Part shown: piece after piece, positions 36,541 through 44,341 of the stretch
Layout: every line of letters begins with the position of its first letter
Numbering within the stretch: the first letter of the stretch is position 1
Assembly: GCA_030648295.1 (NCBI GenBank)
Contig: JAUSID010000035.1
Location: 1 to 64,000, forward strand
Direction of reading: 5' to 3'
DNA from: Opitutaceae bacterium
Lineage (GTDB): Bacteria; Verrucomicrobiota; Verrucomicrobiia; Opitutales; Opitutaceae
Length of the DNA stretch: 64,000 nucleotides
Translations under genes and position numbers: made by a program
The notes under the pieces: generated by a model
The model's database searches: none
Told to the model about the DNA's origin: nothing
What the model saw: the letters and a program-made list of their open reading frames with translations, nothing else

Positions 36541-36617
36541 TTTGTCATCTAATAGATGACAAACGTGTCGGTCCCCCACAGGGCGGGCTGGGTGAGTTTG
36601 TCATCTATTAGATGACA
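36541..36617. promoter_or_regulatory. Pair of TGTCATCT-N3-AGATGACA hairpins
   Basis: TGTCATCTAATAGATGACA at 36543-36561 and TGTCATCTATTAGATGACA at 36599-36617 are 8-bp perfect stems with 3-nt loops that are reverse complements of each other (AAT/ATT). So the two sites are the same dyad in opposite orientation, 56 bp apart. They are AT-rich islands in a GC-rich spacer (36352-36693) upstream of the amine oxidase gene, and are good candidates for paired operators. Confidence 0.5.
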
Positions 36618-36671
36618 TTGGGGCGCGGCGGGCCGCCATGGGAACGAGCGCACCAGTAGCGTCAATCGGGG

Positions 36672-36694
36672 TCTTTTGGGCATACCCCAAAAGA
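36672..36694 (+). promoter_or_regulatory. Hairpin overlapping the amine oxidase start codon
   Basis: TCTTTTGGG (36672-36680) pairs with CCCAAAAGA (36686-36694) over a 5-nt loop; the last A is the first base of the ATG. No Shine-Dalgarno site is otherwise present. It could block initiation or serve as an operator. Confidence 0.45.
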
Positions 36695-38019
36695 TGTCGG
36701 ATGTGGTGGTTATCGGCGGAGGTGTGGCCGGACTCGCTGCGGCCGGCGAGCTCGCGCGTCATGGATTTGCGGTGACGCTGCTGGAGGCGCGGGATCGGCT
36801 CGGCGGACGGATTCTCACGTTGCGACCGAAAGGGTGGCGAGCGCCGGTCGCGGCGGGCGCCGAGTTTCTGCACACCGGCAACGACGCGATCTGGAAACTG
36901 CTGCGAAAACACCGAATTCAAACCAAGCCGGCATCCGCCTGCCATTGGTTTTCCACTTCCCGCGGCATCGAGCCGATCGACGACATCACGAAACAGATCG
37001 AGGGCGTCACCGCGAAGATAAGACCGCGGCGGATGCAGGGCTGGTCATTTGCGGATTTCATGAGCGGGGCGGCGGCAGATTTTTCGAGCGAGGACCGGGC
37101 ACTTGCGACGGAATTCGTCGAGGGATTCCAGGCGGCCATACCCGAGAAGATGAGCGCGGTCGCGCTGCAGGGAGAAACGCTCGACACGACGGAGCAGTTC
37201 GTCCTGCCGCGTGGATACGATCGAGTAACGGCGGCGCTCGCGGCGGACGCGCGAAAGGCCGGCGTCAAAATCGTCTTGCGGTCGCCGGTGAAGGAAGTCG
37301 CGTGGAAAAAGGGCCGCGTCACGGTGCGTGCGGGCACAACTATAATCACCGCGCGAGCCGTCGTGGTGGCGCTGCCGCTCGGCGTGCTTGCCGCCGCGAG
37401 GTCGGAGCGCGGCGCGGTTAGGTTCGAGCCGAGGCTGCGCGAAAAGGAGAAAGTGATTGCCGGCATGGAGGTCGGGCACGTCATTCGGGTGACGTTGCGC
37501 TTCGAGCGGCGCCGGTGGACCGGAATCCTGCCCCGCGTGCTGAAGCGCCGTGGCGGATTTGGTTTCGTGCATTCGCGCATCGATGGCGTGCCAACGTGGT
37601 GGGCGCTGAGCGGCCGTCCGGTGTTGACGGGCTGGGTGGGCGGACCATCGGCCCGGCAGCTGATCGGAAGATCGCGCTGCGGGATTCGCGAAAAGGCGTT
37701 GGGTTCGCTTGCGAAAATCCTCGACGTGGCCACGACGACGCTGAGCGGCGCGGTCGCCGATTTCGCCACCCACAACTGGTCGCGCGATCCCTTCAGCCGT
37801 GGCGCCTACAGCTACATCGCCGTTGGGGGTGAGAATTGTTCCGAGCAACTGCGGCAGCCGGTGAATGCGACGCTTTTTTTCGCCGGCGAGGCGACGGCCG
37901 ACGGTGAGGAAACAGGCACGGTGCATGGAGCCCCCACCAGCGGGTTGCGCGCCGCCGGGGAGATACGGGCCGCGTTGCGGAAGCGCGGATCGCGCAAACG
38001 AAACCGTCGCTCGGCTTGA
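36694..38019 (+). CDS. FAD-dependent amine oxidase / NAD(P)-binding oxidoreductase
   Basis: The flavoprotein has 441 residues. The dinucleotide motif VVVIGGGVAGLAAAGELARHG is at 4-24, the ribose-binding Glu is in TLLEARDRLGGRI, and the C-terminal FAD motif is LFFAGEATADGEETGTVHGAPTSGLRAAGEI, as in monoamine/polyamine oxidases (PF01593). The region EFLHTGNDAIWKLLRKHR follows the family. There is no signal peptide, so it is cytoplasmic. The C-terminus is basic (RKRGSRKRNRRSA). The substrate is unknown; polyamines are a guess. It ends next to, and convergent with, the DUF1501 gene (1 bp between). Confidence 0.9.
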   Translation: MSDVVVIGGGVAGLAAAGELARHGFAVTLLEARDRLGGRILTLRPKGWRAPVAAGAEFLHTGNDAIWKLLRKHRIQTKPASACHWFSTSRGIEPIDDITKQIEGVTAKIRPRRMQGWSFADFMSGAAADFSSEDRALATEFVEGFQAAIPEKMSAVALQGETLDTTEQFVLPRGYDRVTAALAADARKAGVKIVLRSPVKEVAWKKGRVTVRAGTTIITARAVVVALPLGVLAAARSERGAVRFEPRLREKEKVIAGMEVGHVIRVTLRFERRRWTGILPRVLKRRGGFGFVHSRIDGVPTWWALSGRPVLTGWVGGPSARQLIGRSRCGIREKALGSLAKILDVATTTLSGAVADFATHNWSRDPFSRGAYSYIAVGGENCSEQLRQPVNATLFFAGEATADGEETGTVHGAPTSGLRAAGEIRAALRKRGSRKRNRRSA

Positions 38020-38020
38020 A

Positions 38021-39559
38021 CTACGCGAACACGTCCATGACCGCTTGGCCCTTGCCGTCGCTCGTCACGTAGAACGGCCGCTTCTCCACGTCGTAGCTGT
38101 GCGACGCGGGGATGCCCATCGCGCGGTAAATCGTCGCGTGCAGATCCGTGATGCTCACGGGATCCTTGATCGTCTTGCACGGCCGCTCGTCGGCGGTGAC
38201 ACCGTGGACGTAGCCGCGTTTCATTCCGCCGCCGAACATCAACACGCTGCCGGCGGCCGTGAAGTGCCGGTGCATGCCGTAGTGCTTCGGGTCGTTGATC
38301 ACCTCGGGCACCTCGACCTGATCCTTCACGCCCTTGTCCGGTTTTCCCTCGACCATCATGTCGCGGCTGAACTCGCTCGCGAGGACGATGAGCGTGCGAT
38401 CGAGCAATCCGCGCTCGTCGAGATCGCGCACGAGCTGCGCGATCGGCGCGTCAATCGCCTGCTTCATGCCGACCAGCCGCGAGTGCCCGTTTTCGTGCGT
38501 GTCCCAGTTCAGAAATGGAATGTACTCGGTCGTGACCTCGATGAACCGCGCGCCGACTTCGCAGAGCCGCCGCGCCAGCAGGCAGCCGAGTCCGAACCGG
38601 CCGACCATCCCTTCCTCGTATTTTCCGCCAAAACGATCGCGCGGCGCGTCGAAGCGCATGCCGGGCTCGTAGCCGGGAAAATATTTTCGCGCGTTCTCGA
38701 GCGGCTCGAGTGCGAGATCGAAGGCTTTCGCCGCCGGCGAGCTCAGCAGCCGGTGCGCGTTGTCCATCGAGCGGAGCAGCGACTCGCGTTGATAGCTGCT
38801 GCCGTCGCGGCCGATCGGACTCGCTTCGAGCATCCGCCGGTAAAACTTGTCGCGATCCGCGAATCGTCCCGGGCTCATCCCGGCCGGGGGCCGCACGGAG
38901 TCCGCGGCCTGCTCGGGAAATGCCACATTGAACGGACCATATTCGCTGCCGAGAAAACCCGCGGTGGTGAACGCCTTCAACTCCTCGCCCTCGCCGAGGT
39001 CGAAGCGCTGCCCGATGTTGATGAACGCGGGCACCGCCGGATCGAGCGGCCCGAGCGTGCGCGCGATCCATGCGCCCAGGTGTGGTGCGGCGACCGTCTG
39101 CGGCGGCACGTAGCCGGTGTGCCAGTTGAACTGGTGCCGCGAGTGCAGGATGAAGCCGAGGTCGGCCGCCTGCATGCCGCGAATCAGCGTCGCACGATCC
39201 ATGACCTGCGCGATGTTTTCCAGTCCGGCGGAAAATTGGACGCCGTCGACGCTGGTCGGAATCGACGGAAACGTGCTGAGCACGTCGTGGGGATTCATGC
39301 CCGGCGTGAATGCGGTGTAGCGCTTCGGATCGAACGTTTCCGTGTGTGCCATGCCGCCGGCCATCCAGAGCACAATCACACGATCGGCGGTCGGCTTGAT
39401 TTTCCCGGCCGGCTCCTTCGCCGCGAATGCGCGCGGCGCGCCCGCGGCGAGCGCGGCGAGCGTCGCGGCCGAGGCCGTCTTCAGAAAGTCACGACGCGAC
39501 CACAGGTCGGGGTTCGCCTGACGACAGGCGTACTGACGGGCGAGGTGGTGGAGATTCAT
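38021..39559 (-). CDS. DUF1501 Tat-exported protein
   Basis: This 512-residue protein of the DUF1501 family has an alkaline-phosphatase/sulfatase-like fold, function unknown. The twin-arginine signal SRRDFLKTASAATLAALAAGAPRAFA is at about 21-46. Body motifs are VIVLWMAGGMAHTETFDPK, QAADLGFILHSRHQFNWHTGY, GCLLARRLCEVGARFIEVTTEY, WDTHENGHSRL and VLASEFSRD. Its ATG shares one base with the stop of the upstream DUF1549/1553 gene (TGATG), so the two are co-translated. The partner carries haem motifs, as in the DUF1552/DUF1592 pair at 15-19 kb. Confidence 0.94.
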   Translation of the reverse strand: MNLHHLARQYACRQANPDLWSRRDFLKTASAATLAALAAGAPRAFAAKEPAGKIKPTADRVIVLWMAGGMAHTETFDPKRYTAFTPGMNPHDVLSTFPSIPTSVDGVQFSAGLENIAQVMDRATLIRGMQAADLGFILHSRHQFNWHTGYVPPQTVAAPHLGAWIARTLGPLDPAVPAFINIGQRFDLGEGEELKAFTTAGFLGSEYGPFNVAFPEQAADSVRPPAGMSPGRFADRDKFYRRMLEASPIGRDGSSYQRESLLRSMDNAHRLLSSPAAKAFDLALEPLENARKYFPGYEPGMRFDAPRDRFGGKYEEGMVGRFGLGCLLARRLCEVGARFIEVTTEYIPFLNWDTHENGHSRLVGMKQAIDAPIAQLVRDLDERGLLDRTLIVLASEFSRDMMVEGKPDKGVKDQVEVPEVINDPKHYGMHRHFTAAGSVLMFGGGMKRGYVHGVTADERPCKTIKDPVSITDLHATIYRAMGIPASHSYDVEKRPFYVTSDGKGQAVMDVFA

Positions 39560-42039
39560 CAATGGATCAGTTGAAATTCCGGCAGCATGGCGAGGACCCA
39601 GAGGAGATCCTCGACGCCTTCGCGTTTCACCGGGGCTCCGACAACCTCTTCCGCGATGCCGCGCTCCTCCGGCGTTGGCTTGCGACTCAGCGTTTGGAGA
39701 TAAAGCGATTCGACGAGCGTGGGCGCGCCGGCGGCAGTGGTGGCCACGATTTTTTCCGCGCCTTGGGTGAGCAACGACGCGAGCGTCGCACCGTTGGTGA
39801 GTTCGAGCGCCTGCAAGGTCGTCGCGGTTGCCTGCCTCACCGTCACGACCTGCTCGCGATTCGGCCGGCCCAGCGCGGTCATGAGTGGATCGGCGAACAC
39901 GAGCGAAGCGCGCTGCACCGGCAGCGTGTCCTTCGGCGCCGCCGCCACATCCATGAAATAGCGGCCCATTTTCCAGGGCGCCAGATCCACCCCGCCGAGT
40001 TCCACCGCGTTGCTGCCGGCCTCACCGCCACCGCGGACGGTCCAGCTGCGGTCGGAAACGAAATCCATTACCTTGGCGCCGGCGCGTACGCGCGCATAGA
40101 GCAGCAGGCCGGCGGGTGAATCCGGGTCCGGACGCGCGTCGGTCTTGACCGAAACCAGCCGGCCTTCATCCGGGGGCATGTTGGCGGCCGTGATTTCGAT
40201 GGTATTTTCGCCGGCCCGCAGCAGGGCGGCGACGTCGATCCAATCGGCGCCGGTGCTGTTGCGTTTGGCCGATGCTCCGCCGGCTTTTCCGTTGATCCTG
40301 ATGGTGTAGTTGTCGTCGGCACTAATCGCGAAGTGCGCCTCGGTGGGCGCGGCCGCGAGGTTAACGACCCGGCGAAAAACGTGGCTGACCGGGGCCGCCT
40401 TCTGATCGGCTCCCGCCGTGGCCCAGATCCACTTTGGCTCCAGCGGGAGCGGATCCCTCGCGGCGTTCAGCGCGGCCAGCCGGTTGATCTTTGCGTCCGC
40501 CTTCGGCCGGTCCAATCCGGCCACCGTGACGATGGCGTCGGAAAACTGCTCTGCGCTCAGGCGGCGCACGGCGGGTCCGCGGAAAACAAAATGATCCTCC
40601 ATCTCGCCCAGACTCACGGCCCGAAGCTGATACGCGCGCGAGGTGAGGATTCGCGCGATGGTGTGCTTCAAGTCGAACTGGTGCGCGACCAGGTCTTCGG
40701 CGAGCCAGTCCATCAATTCCGGCGACCACGCGGCTTTGTCCATCTCGTCGACCGGCTCGACGAGCCCGTAGCCAAGGAATCGCTGCCACAGCCGGTTCAC
40801 GATGGTGCGCGGCAGCCGGCCGTTGTTGCGGCCCGTGATCACGTCGGCGAGTTGCCGCCGGCGCGTGGCGGGATCGGCCTGCACATCGATGGCGCCGAGT
40901 TCGTCGTAGAGGAACTTCACCCGCGCGACGTGGCCGGTGGGTTTGTCGCACTCGGCGATCTCGAGCGGGCCGTTCGCGTAGATGCCCGCCAGCCCATACG
41001 AGTCGTCGAGCGTGTAATCGTTGATGAAGCTGTCGTGGCACGACGCACATTTCAGGTTCACGCCGAGGAAAACCTGCGCGATGCCCTGCGCCGCCTGCAT
41101 CGGCGGCACCATGCTGGCGTTCACCGCGCCGCGCCAGAGGATGCCGTTCGCGAAACCCTCGGCGGCCGCGCCGGGGTTGATCAGCTCCGCCACGAAACGA
41201 TCGTAGGGCACGTTTCGGGCGAGGGCCGAATAGAGCCACCCCGTGATCGCCCGCCGGCCGCCGTCGGTGTAGCCAGGACCCTTGTAGTCGTTTCGCAGGA
41301 GATCGTTCCAGAAGGTCAGCCAGTGCTCGGCGTAACGCTGATTGTCGGCGAGCAGCCGCTGCACGAGCCGCGTGCGCTTGTCGGGTGCGCGGTCCGCCAC
41401 GAATGCCTCGAGTTCAGCCGGCGGCGGAAGCAATCCGACCGTGTCGAGCCACACGCGTCGCGCGTACATGCGATCGCCGATGGTTTCGCCCCACGAAATC
41501 TTTTGCGTCGCGAAATAGGCATCGACGAAACCATCGAGCGGGTTTTGGAAGCCCGGGTTGGGCGCGAGGCTCGCGACATCTCGCGGGTGGAGGTTGGCCG
41601 GCACGTGCTTGAAAAATGTGATTTGCTCCGGCCAGGGCATGCCCTGGTCAATCCACGTGCGGAACACGGCGACCTGATCGCGCGTGAGCTTTTTTCCTTT
41701 TTTCGGCATCAGCGCATCCGGGTTGAGGCCGGAGATCATTTCGATGACGTCGCTCTCGGCGCTGCGGCCCGCGACGGCCGCGGGGCCGGTCTCGCCGCCC
41801 TCGAGGAAGTCGGCGCGCGTTTCGAGGCTGAAACCGCCCTTCGCCTTGCCGCGGGCGTGGCATTGCACGCAACTCGCCTCGAAGATCGGCTGGATGTCGC
41901 GCGCGAAATCGACGCGTTGGTTCGCCGGAGCGGGAAGTTGCGCCGCCATGCCAGCCGGCAGCCTGGCCATGGCGTGGCCGGCGGTGGCGAGGCCAAGCGC
42001 CACCGCGGTGACGTGAATTTTGGAGACAGCGAATATCAT
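39559..42039 (-). CDS. DUF1549/DUF1553 cytochrome-containing secreted protein
   Basis: This 826-residue exported protein has a signal segment (VTAVALGLATAGHAMA) and a PSCyt1-type cytochrome domain with CVQCH at 57-61 (the family's RDIQPIFEASCVQCHA). DUF1549 (PSCyt2) includes RRVWLDTVGLLPPPAELEAFV and a second CASCH near 333. DUF1553 (PSD1) includes RTIVNRLWQRFLGYGLVEPVDEM and RILTSRAYQ. A beta-rich insert at about 530-650 (NYTIRINGKAGG, ENTIEITAANMPP) sits inside DUF1553. The start ATG at 42039 gives a good signal peptide. It is translationally coupled to the DUF1501 gene. Confidence 0.93.
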   Translation of the reverse strand: MIFAVSKIHVTAVALGLATAGHAMARLPAGMAAQLPAPANQRVDFARDIQPIFEASCVQCHARGKAKGGFSLETRADFLEGGETGPAAVAGRSAESDVIEMISGLNPDALMPKKGKKLTRDQVAVFRTWIDQGMPWPEQITFFKHVPANLHPRDVASLAPNPGFQNPLDGFVDAYFATQKISWGETIGDRMYARRVWLDTVGLLPPPAELEAFVADRAPDKRTRLVQRLLADNQRYAEHWLTFWNDLLRNDYKGPGYTDGGRRAITGWLYSALARNVPYDRFVAELINPGAAAEGFANGILWRGAVNASMVPPMQAAQGIAQVFLGVNLKCASCHDSFINDYTLDDSYGLAGIYANGPLEIAECDKPTGHVARVKFLYDELGAIDVQADPATRRRQLADVITGRNNGRLPRTIVNRLWQRFLGYGLVEPVDEMDKAAWSPELMDWLAEDLVAHQFDLKHTIARILTSRAYQLRAVSLGEMEDHFVFRGPAVRRLSAEQFSDAIVTVAGLDRPKADAKINRLAALNAARDPLPLEPKWIWATAGADQKAAPVSHVFRRVVNLAAAPTEAHFAISADDNYTIRINGKAGGASAKRNSTGADWIDVAALLRAGENTIEITAANMPPDEGRLVSVKTDARPDPDSPAGLLLYARVRAGAKVMDFVSDRSWTVRGGGEAGSNAVELGGVDLAPWKMGRYFMDVAAAPKDTLPVQRASLVFADPLMTALGRPNREQVVTVRQATATTLQALELTNGATLASLLTQGAEKIVATTAAGAPTLVESLYLQTLSRKPTPEERGIAEEVVGAPVKREGVEDLLWVLAMLPEFQLIH

Positions 42040-42169
42040 GCGACGGTGTGGGTCCGGCGACGGAAACGTGGGAGTGATAAAGAAGCGCGAACTACGCCGG
42101 TCCTGCAAGGCCGCAAGTGGGCGCGCGTTGCGGACAACCGTTCTCGCGTGCAATCAGCGGGTAGGGAGG

Positions 42170-42420
42170 ATCGGTGAGGCGGTGGTCGGTAAAGCGGTGA
42201 GGCGGTGAAACGGTGAAACGGTGAAACGGTGAGGTCGGTGAAGCGGTGAGGCGGTGATCAGATGTTCAGATGGTCGGATGGTCGGATGATCGGATGATCG
42301 GCGAAGCCGTCGTCGCTGGCGGCGGGCGGATTGGCGGAACCAGCGAAACCCTCACGCCGTCAGCTACCCGACCATCTGGGCATCCGATCCATCCGCTCAT
42401 CTGACCATCTGGTGATCAAT
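42170..42420. repeat. Low-complexity tandem words GGTGAAAC / GGTCGGAT
   Basis: Runs of GGTGAGGCGGTGAAACGGTG and GATGGTCGGATGATCGGATG words fill about 42170-42305. The complementary style (CATCTGACCATCTGGTGATC) is at about 42361-42418. The unit is irregular, so this is not a CRISPR. No gene is present in 42040-42893. Confidence 0.6.
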
Positions 42421-42565
42421 CCGCGGCAGCGTGACCTCCTTTACGGTCTGCATTCCGTTTTGGAGGGCGGCGCTGCTGCTGGGAGCGCGACCGCCCCCGG
42501 TCGCCCATAGGCCAATATTTTTTACGCGATCAGAATTTCATCGTTCTCGTCTTCTTAATCATAAT

Positions 42566-42673
42566 CCCTGGTCGCCTGCGGCGCCGCCAAAGGCGGGTAA
42601 ACCCTGGTCGCCTTCGGCGCCGCCACAGGCGGGTGAACCCTGGCCGCCTACGGCGCCGCCGAAGGCGGGCAAG
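42566..42673. repeat. Three tandem copies of a 36-bp repeat
   Basis: Units are at 42566-42601, 42602-42637 and 42638-42673, each starting CCCTGG(T/C)CGCC and with a GGCGCCGCC core. The period is exactly 36 bp with scattered substitutions that mostly keep the GCC/GGC pairing. A solo copy lies at 108-143. The period of 12 codons leaves a frame open, but there is no coding evidence. Confidence 0.75.
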
Positions 42674-42893
42674 CTTTCTCTTTCTCTCGGGAGGGTAGGC
42701 AGCGAAGCAGGGAAAGCGGAAGGAAGGATATCAGGATTGCGACCGGGGGCGGTCGCGCTCCCAGGCGGCAACTGGAAGCCGCAGCCACTCGGAAAAAGAT
42801 GCGCGTCGAGGAAGTGGTTCAAAGTTAACCCGAACTGCCTTCCGGAGAGAAAGACACCGTCTCACCGGAGCACTGCTTCACCGATTCACCGAT

Positions 42894-43841
42894 TCACCGT
42901 CCGCCGGCCGCAGGCACCACCACCCACCGGACCTTGTAGAATTGCTCGTCCGGAACGGAGCACGATTGGTCCGGATGCAGGAACTGGATACGGAGCGACC
43001 ACCAGTTTGGCCGTTCCGCCTCAACGAACGCGAGCTGACCCGTGATCGGATGCTGGCTGATGCACTTGATTGAGGAACGGGCGGAAAGCGCCGGGTGGGG
43101 GACAAGTGCATTCACATCGCGGTCAAACAACCAGCAGTGCGCAGCGGTGGTGACGGACAAGAACGAAGTGTGCGGAACCGGATAGAGATCGTGTCCGCTG
43201 CCCTCGGGCAGCTGCAAACCGCCGACGAGCCTCAATCTTGGCGCGGTCGTTTCCCAGTCGACGAGCTGGTAGCGGCGGATCTCGCGGTCCGCAAGGGCCC
43301 ACAGGATTTTTCGCGATTCGTCCCAGACGACGCCGTGGCCGGTCGGGAGTTCAGTGCGCCAGAGCTCACGGCCGGGCGACGCGATTTCGAAGAGGATCAG
43401 CGCATCACCCTTCGTGCCTTGCGGATCCCGCGAGGCGGCGACGGCGACGCGGCCGTTCGGCAGCAGATCGGCGGAGTGGGCGTTCACCGCACGACCATAA
43501 AAAAGCACGCTGTCCTTTTCCCGGTCGACGAGCGCCACGGCGCCGCCGGAGGACGTGATCAGGATGCGGCGGCCGCCGTCGAACGGCTTGCACTCGTCGG
43601 TCGAGCGAAAGAGCCCATGGTATTCCGCGGGCAGATCGCGCCGGCCCGCTGCCTGCCAGCTCCAGATCTTTTTCGGTGCGCCCGCGGCATCGCGCGCATC
43701 GAGGTCGAGAATGAACACTTCGTCGCGCCCACACACGACCAGTTCGCGGTTCGCGCGCGCCGCACCCGCTGCAGCGGACGCGACGGGCGCGGCCAGCGGT
43801 ACCATCATAAGCAAAGCGAAGGCGAGGGGCGGGGTCTTCAT
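42894..43841 (-). CDS. DUF6528-like secreted beta-propeller protein
   Basis: The protein has 315 residues with a signal peptide (LAFALLMMVPLAAPVASAAAG). Its propeller-like repeats are ELVVCGRDEVFILDLDARDA, RRILITSSGGAVALVDREKDSVLFYG, SADLLPNGRVAVAASRDP and VVWDESRKILWALADREIRRYQL. It resembles the DUF6528 group found in Bacteroidota and verrucomicrobia; function unknown, a ligand-binding or lyase-associated propeller is likely. The stop codon lies inside an ACCGATTCACCG repeat, so the natural end may have been altered. The gene stands alone. Confidence 0.65.
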   Translation of the reverse strand: MKTPPLAFALLMMVPLAAPVASAAAGAARANRELVVCGRDEVFILDLDARDAAGAPKKIWSWQAAGRRDLPAEYHGLFRSTDECKPFDGGRRILITSSGGAVALVDREKDSVLFYGRAVNAHSADLLPNGRVAVAASRDPQGTKGDALILFEIASPGRELWRTELPTGHGVVWDESRKILWALADREIRRYQLVDWETTAPRLRLVGGLQLPEGSGHDLYPVPHTSFLSVTTAAHCWLFDRDVNALVPHPALSARSSIKCISQHPITGQLAFVEAERPNWWSLRIQFLHPDQSCSVPDEQFYKVRWVVVPAAGGR

Positions 43842-44080
43842 GGAGCGGAGGTGCGAGCAAACGGTGTGACGCATGCGCCTTGATTCCTAACGCGAAACTC
43901 GCAACCCAAAACCCGAAACGTGCGGCGAGCCGCCGTTCGGCATTACTCCGATATGTAACGCTGGAACTTTTCCGGTTCGTTCCTCGAACCAATCGAGTGC
44001 GAAGATTTCAGCGACAGCAACTTGCGCGGCCGACGTTGAACTCGCGCCATGCCACCGTGTCTTTGTGGCAACCCCGAGCC

Positions 44081-44341
44081 ATGAACCCACACGAAGAGTT
44101 TGGCGAAATTCTCCGCCGCGTCGCACCCCTCCCCGCATCGGGAAAAGGAGAGTCTCTGTTGGACTACTTTTCGCGCGCCATTCAGACGATGGATACACTG
44201 TCGCTCATGGAGTTTCGCGACTTTTGCGCCGCACAGAACGAGGAAACCGACGCCGAGGTGACGATGTTGGAAATCATCGACGGCCAGCTTGCGCTGCGAG
44301 AAATCGCGGCCCGCCCGGATGCAAGCGACCCGGAAATGTAG
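44081..44341 (+). CDS. Small acidic protein, unidentified
   Basis: An 86-residue frame beginning MNPHEEFGEILRRVAPLPAS is helical and acidic (LSLMEFRDFCAAQNEETDAEVTMLEIIDGQLALRE). I do not recognise it. Its 3' end overlaps the convergent MMPL gene by 68 bp, where both frames cannot be equally constrained. The protein-like amphipathic pattern favours it as real. Confidence 0.5.
   Translation: MNPHEEFGEILRRVAPLPASGKGESLLDYFSRAIQTMDTLSLMEFRDFCAAQNEETDAEVTMLEIIDGQLALREIAARPDASDPEM

Noticed and set aside
37865-39574. 569-codon plus-strand frame
   Set aside because: Antisense of the DUF1501 gene with its Tat signal and conserved motifs; the antisense product has no recognisable domain.
40333-42177. 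614-codon plus-strand frame
   Set aside because: Antisense of the DUF1549/1553 gene, low-complexity basic/acidic translation, no motif.
42170-42420. Possible CRISPR array
   Set aside because: The repeated words are 8-10 bp, irregular, and without unique spacers of constant size.
42431-43045. Plus-strand frame with three 12-residue repeats (PWSPAAPPKAGK type)
   Set aside because: The repeat is the intergenic 36-bp element, whose length happens to be a multiple of three; there is no start context and no homologous domain.
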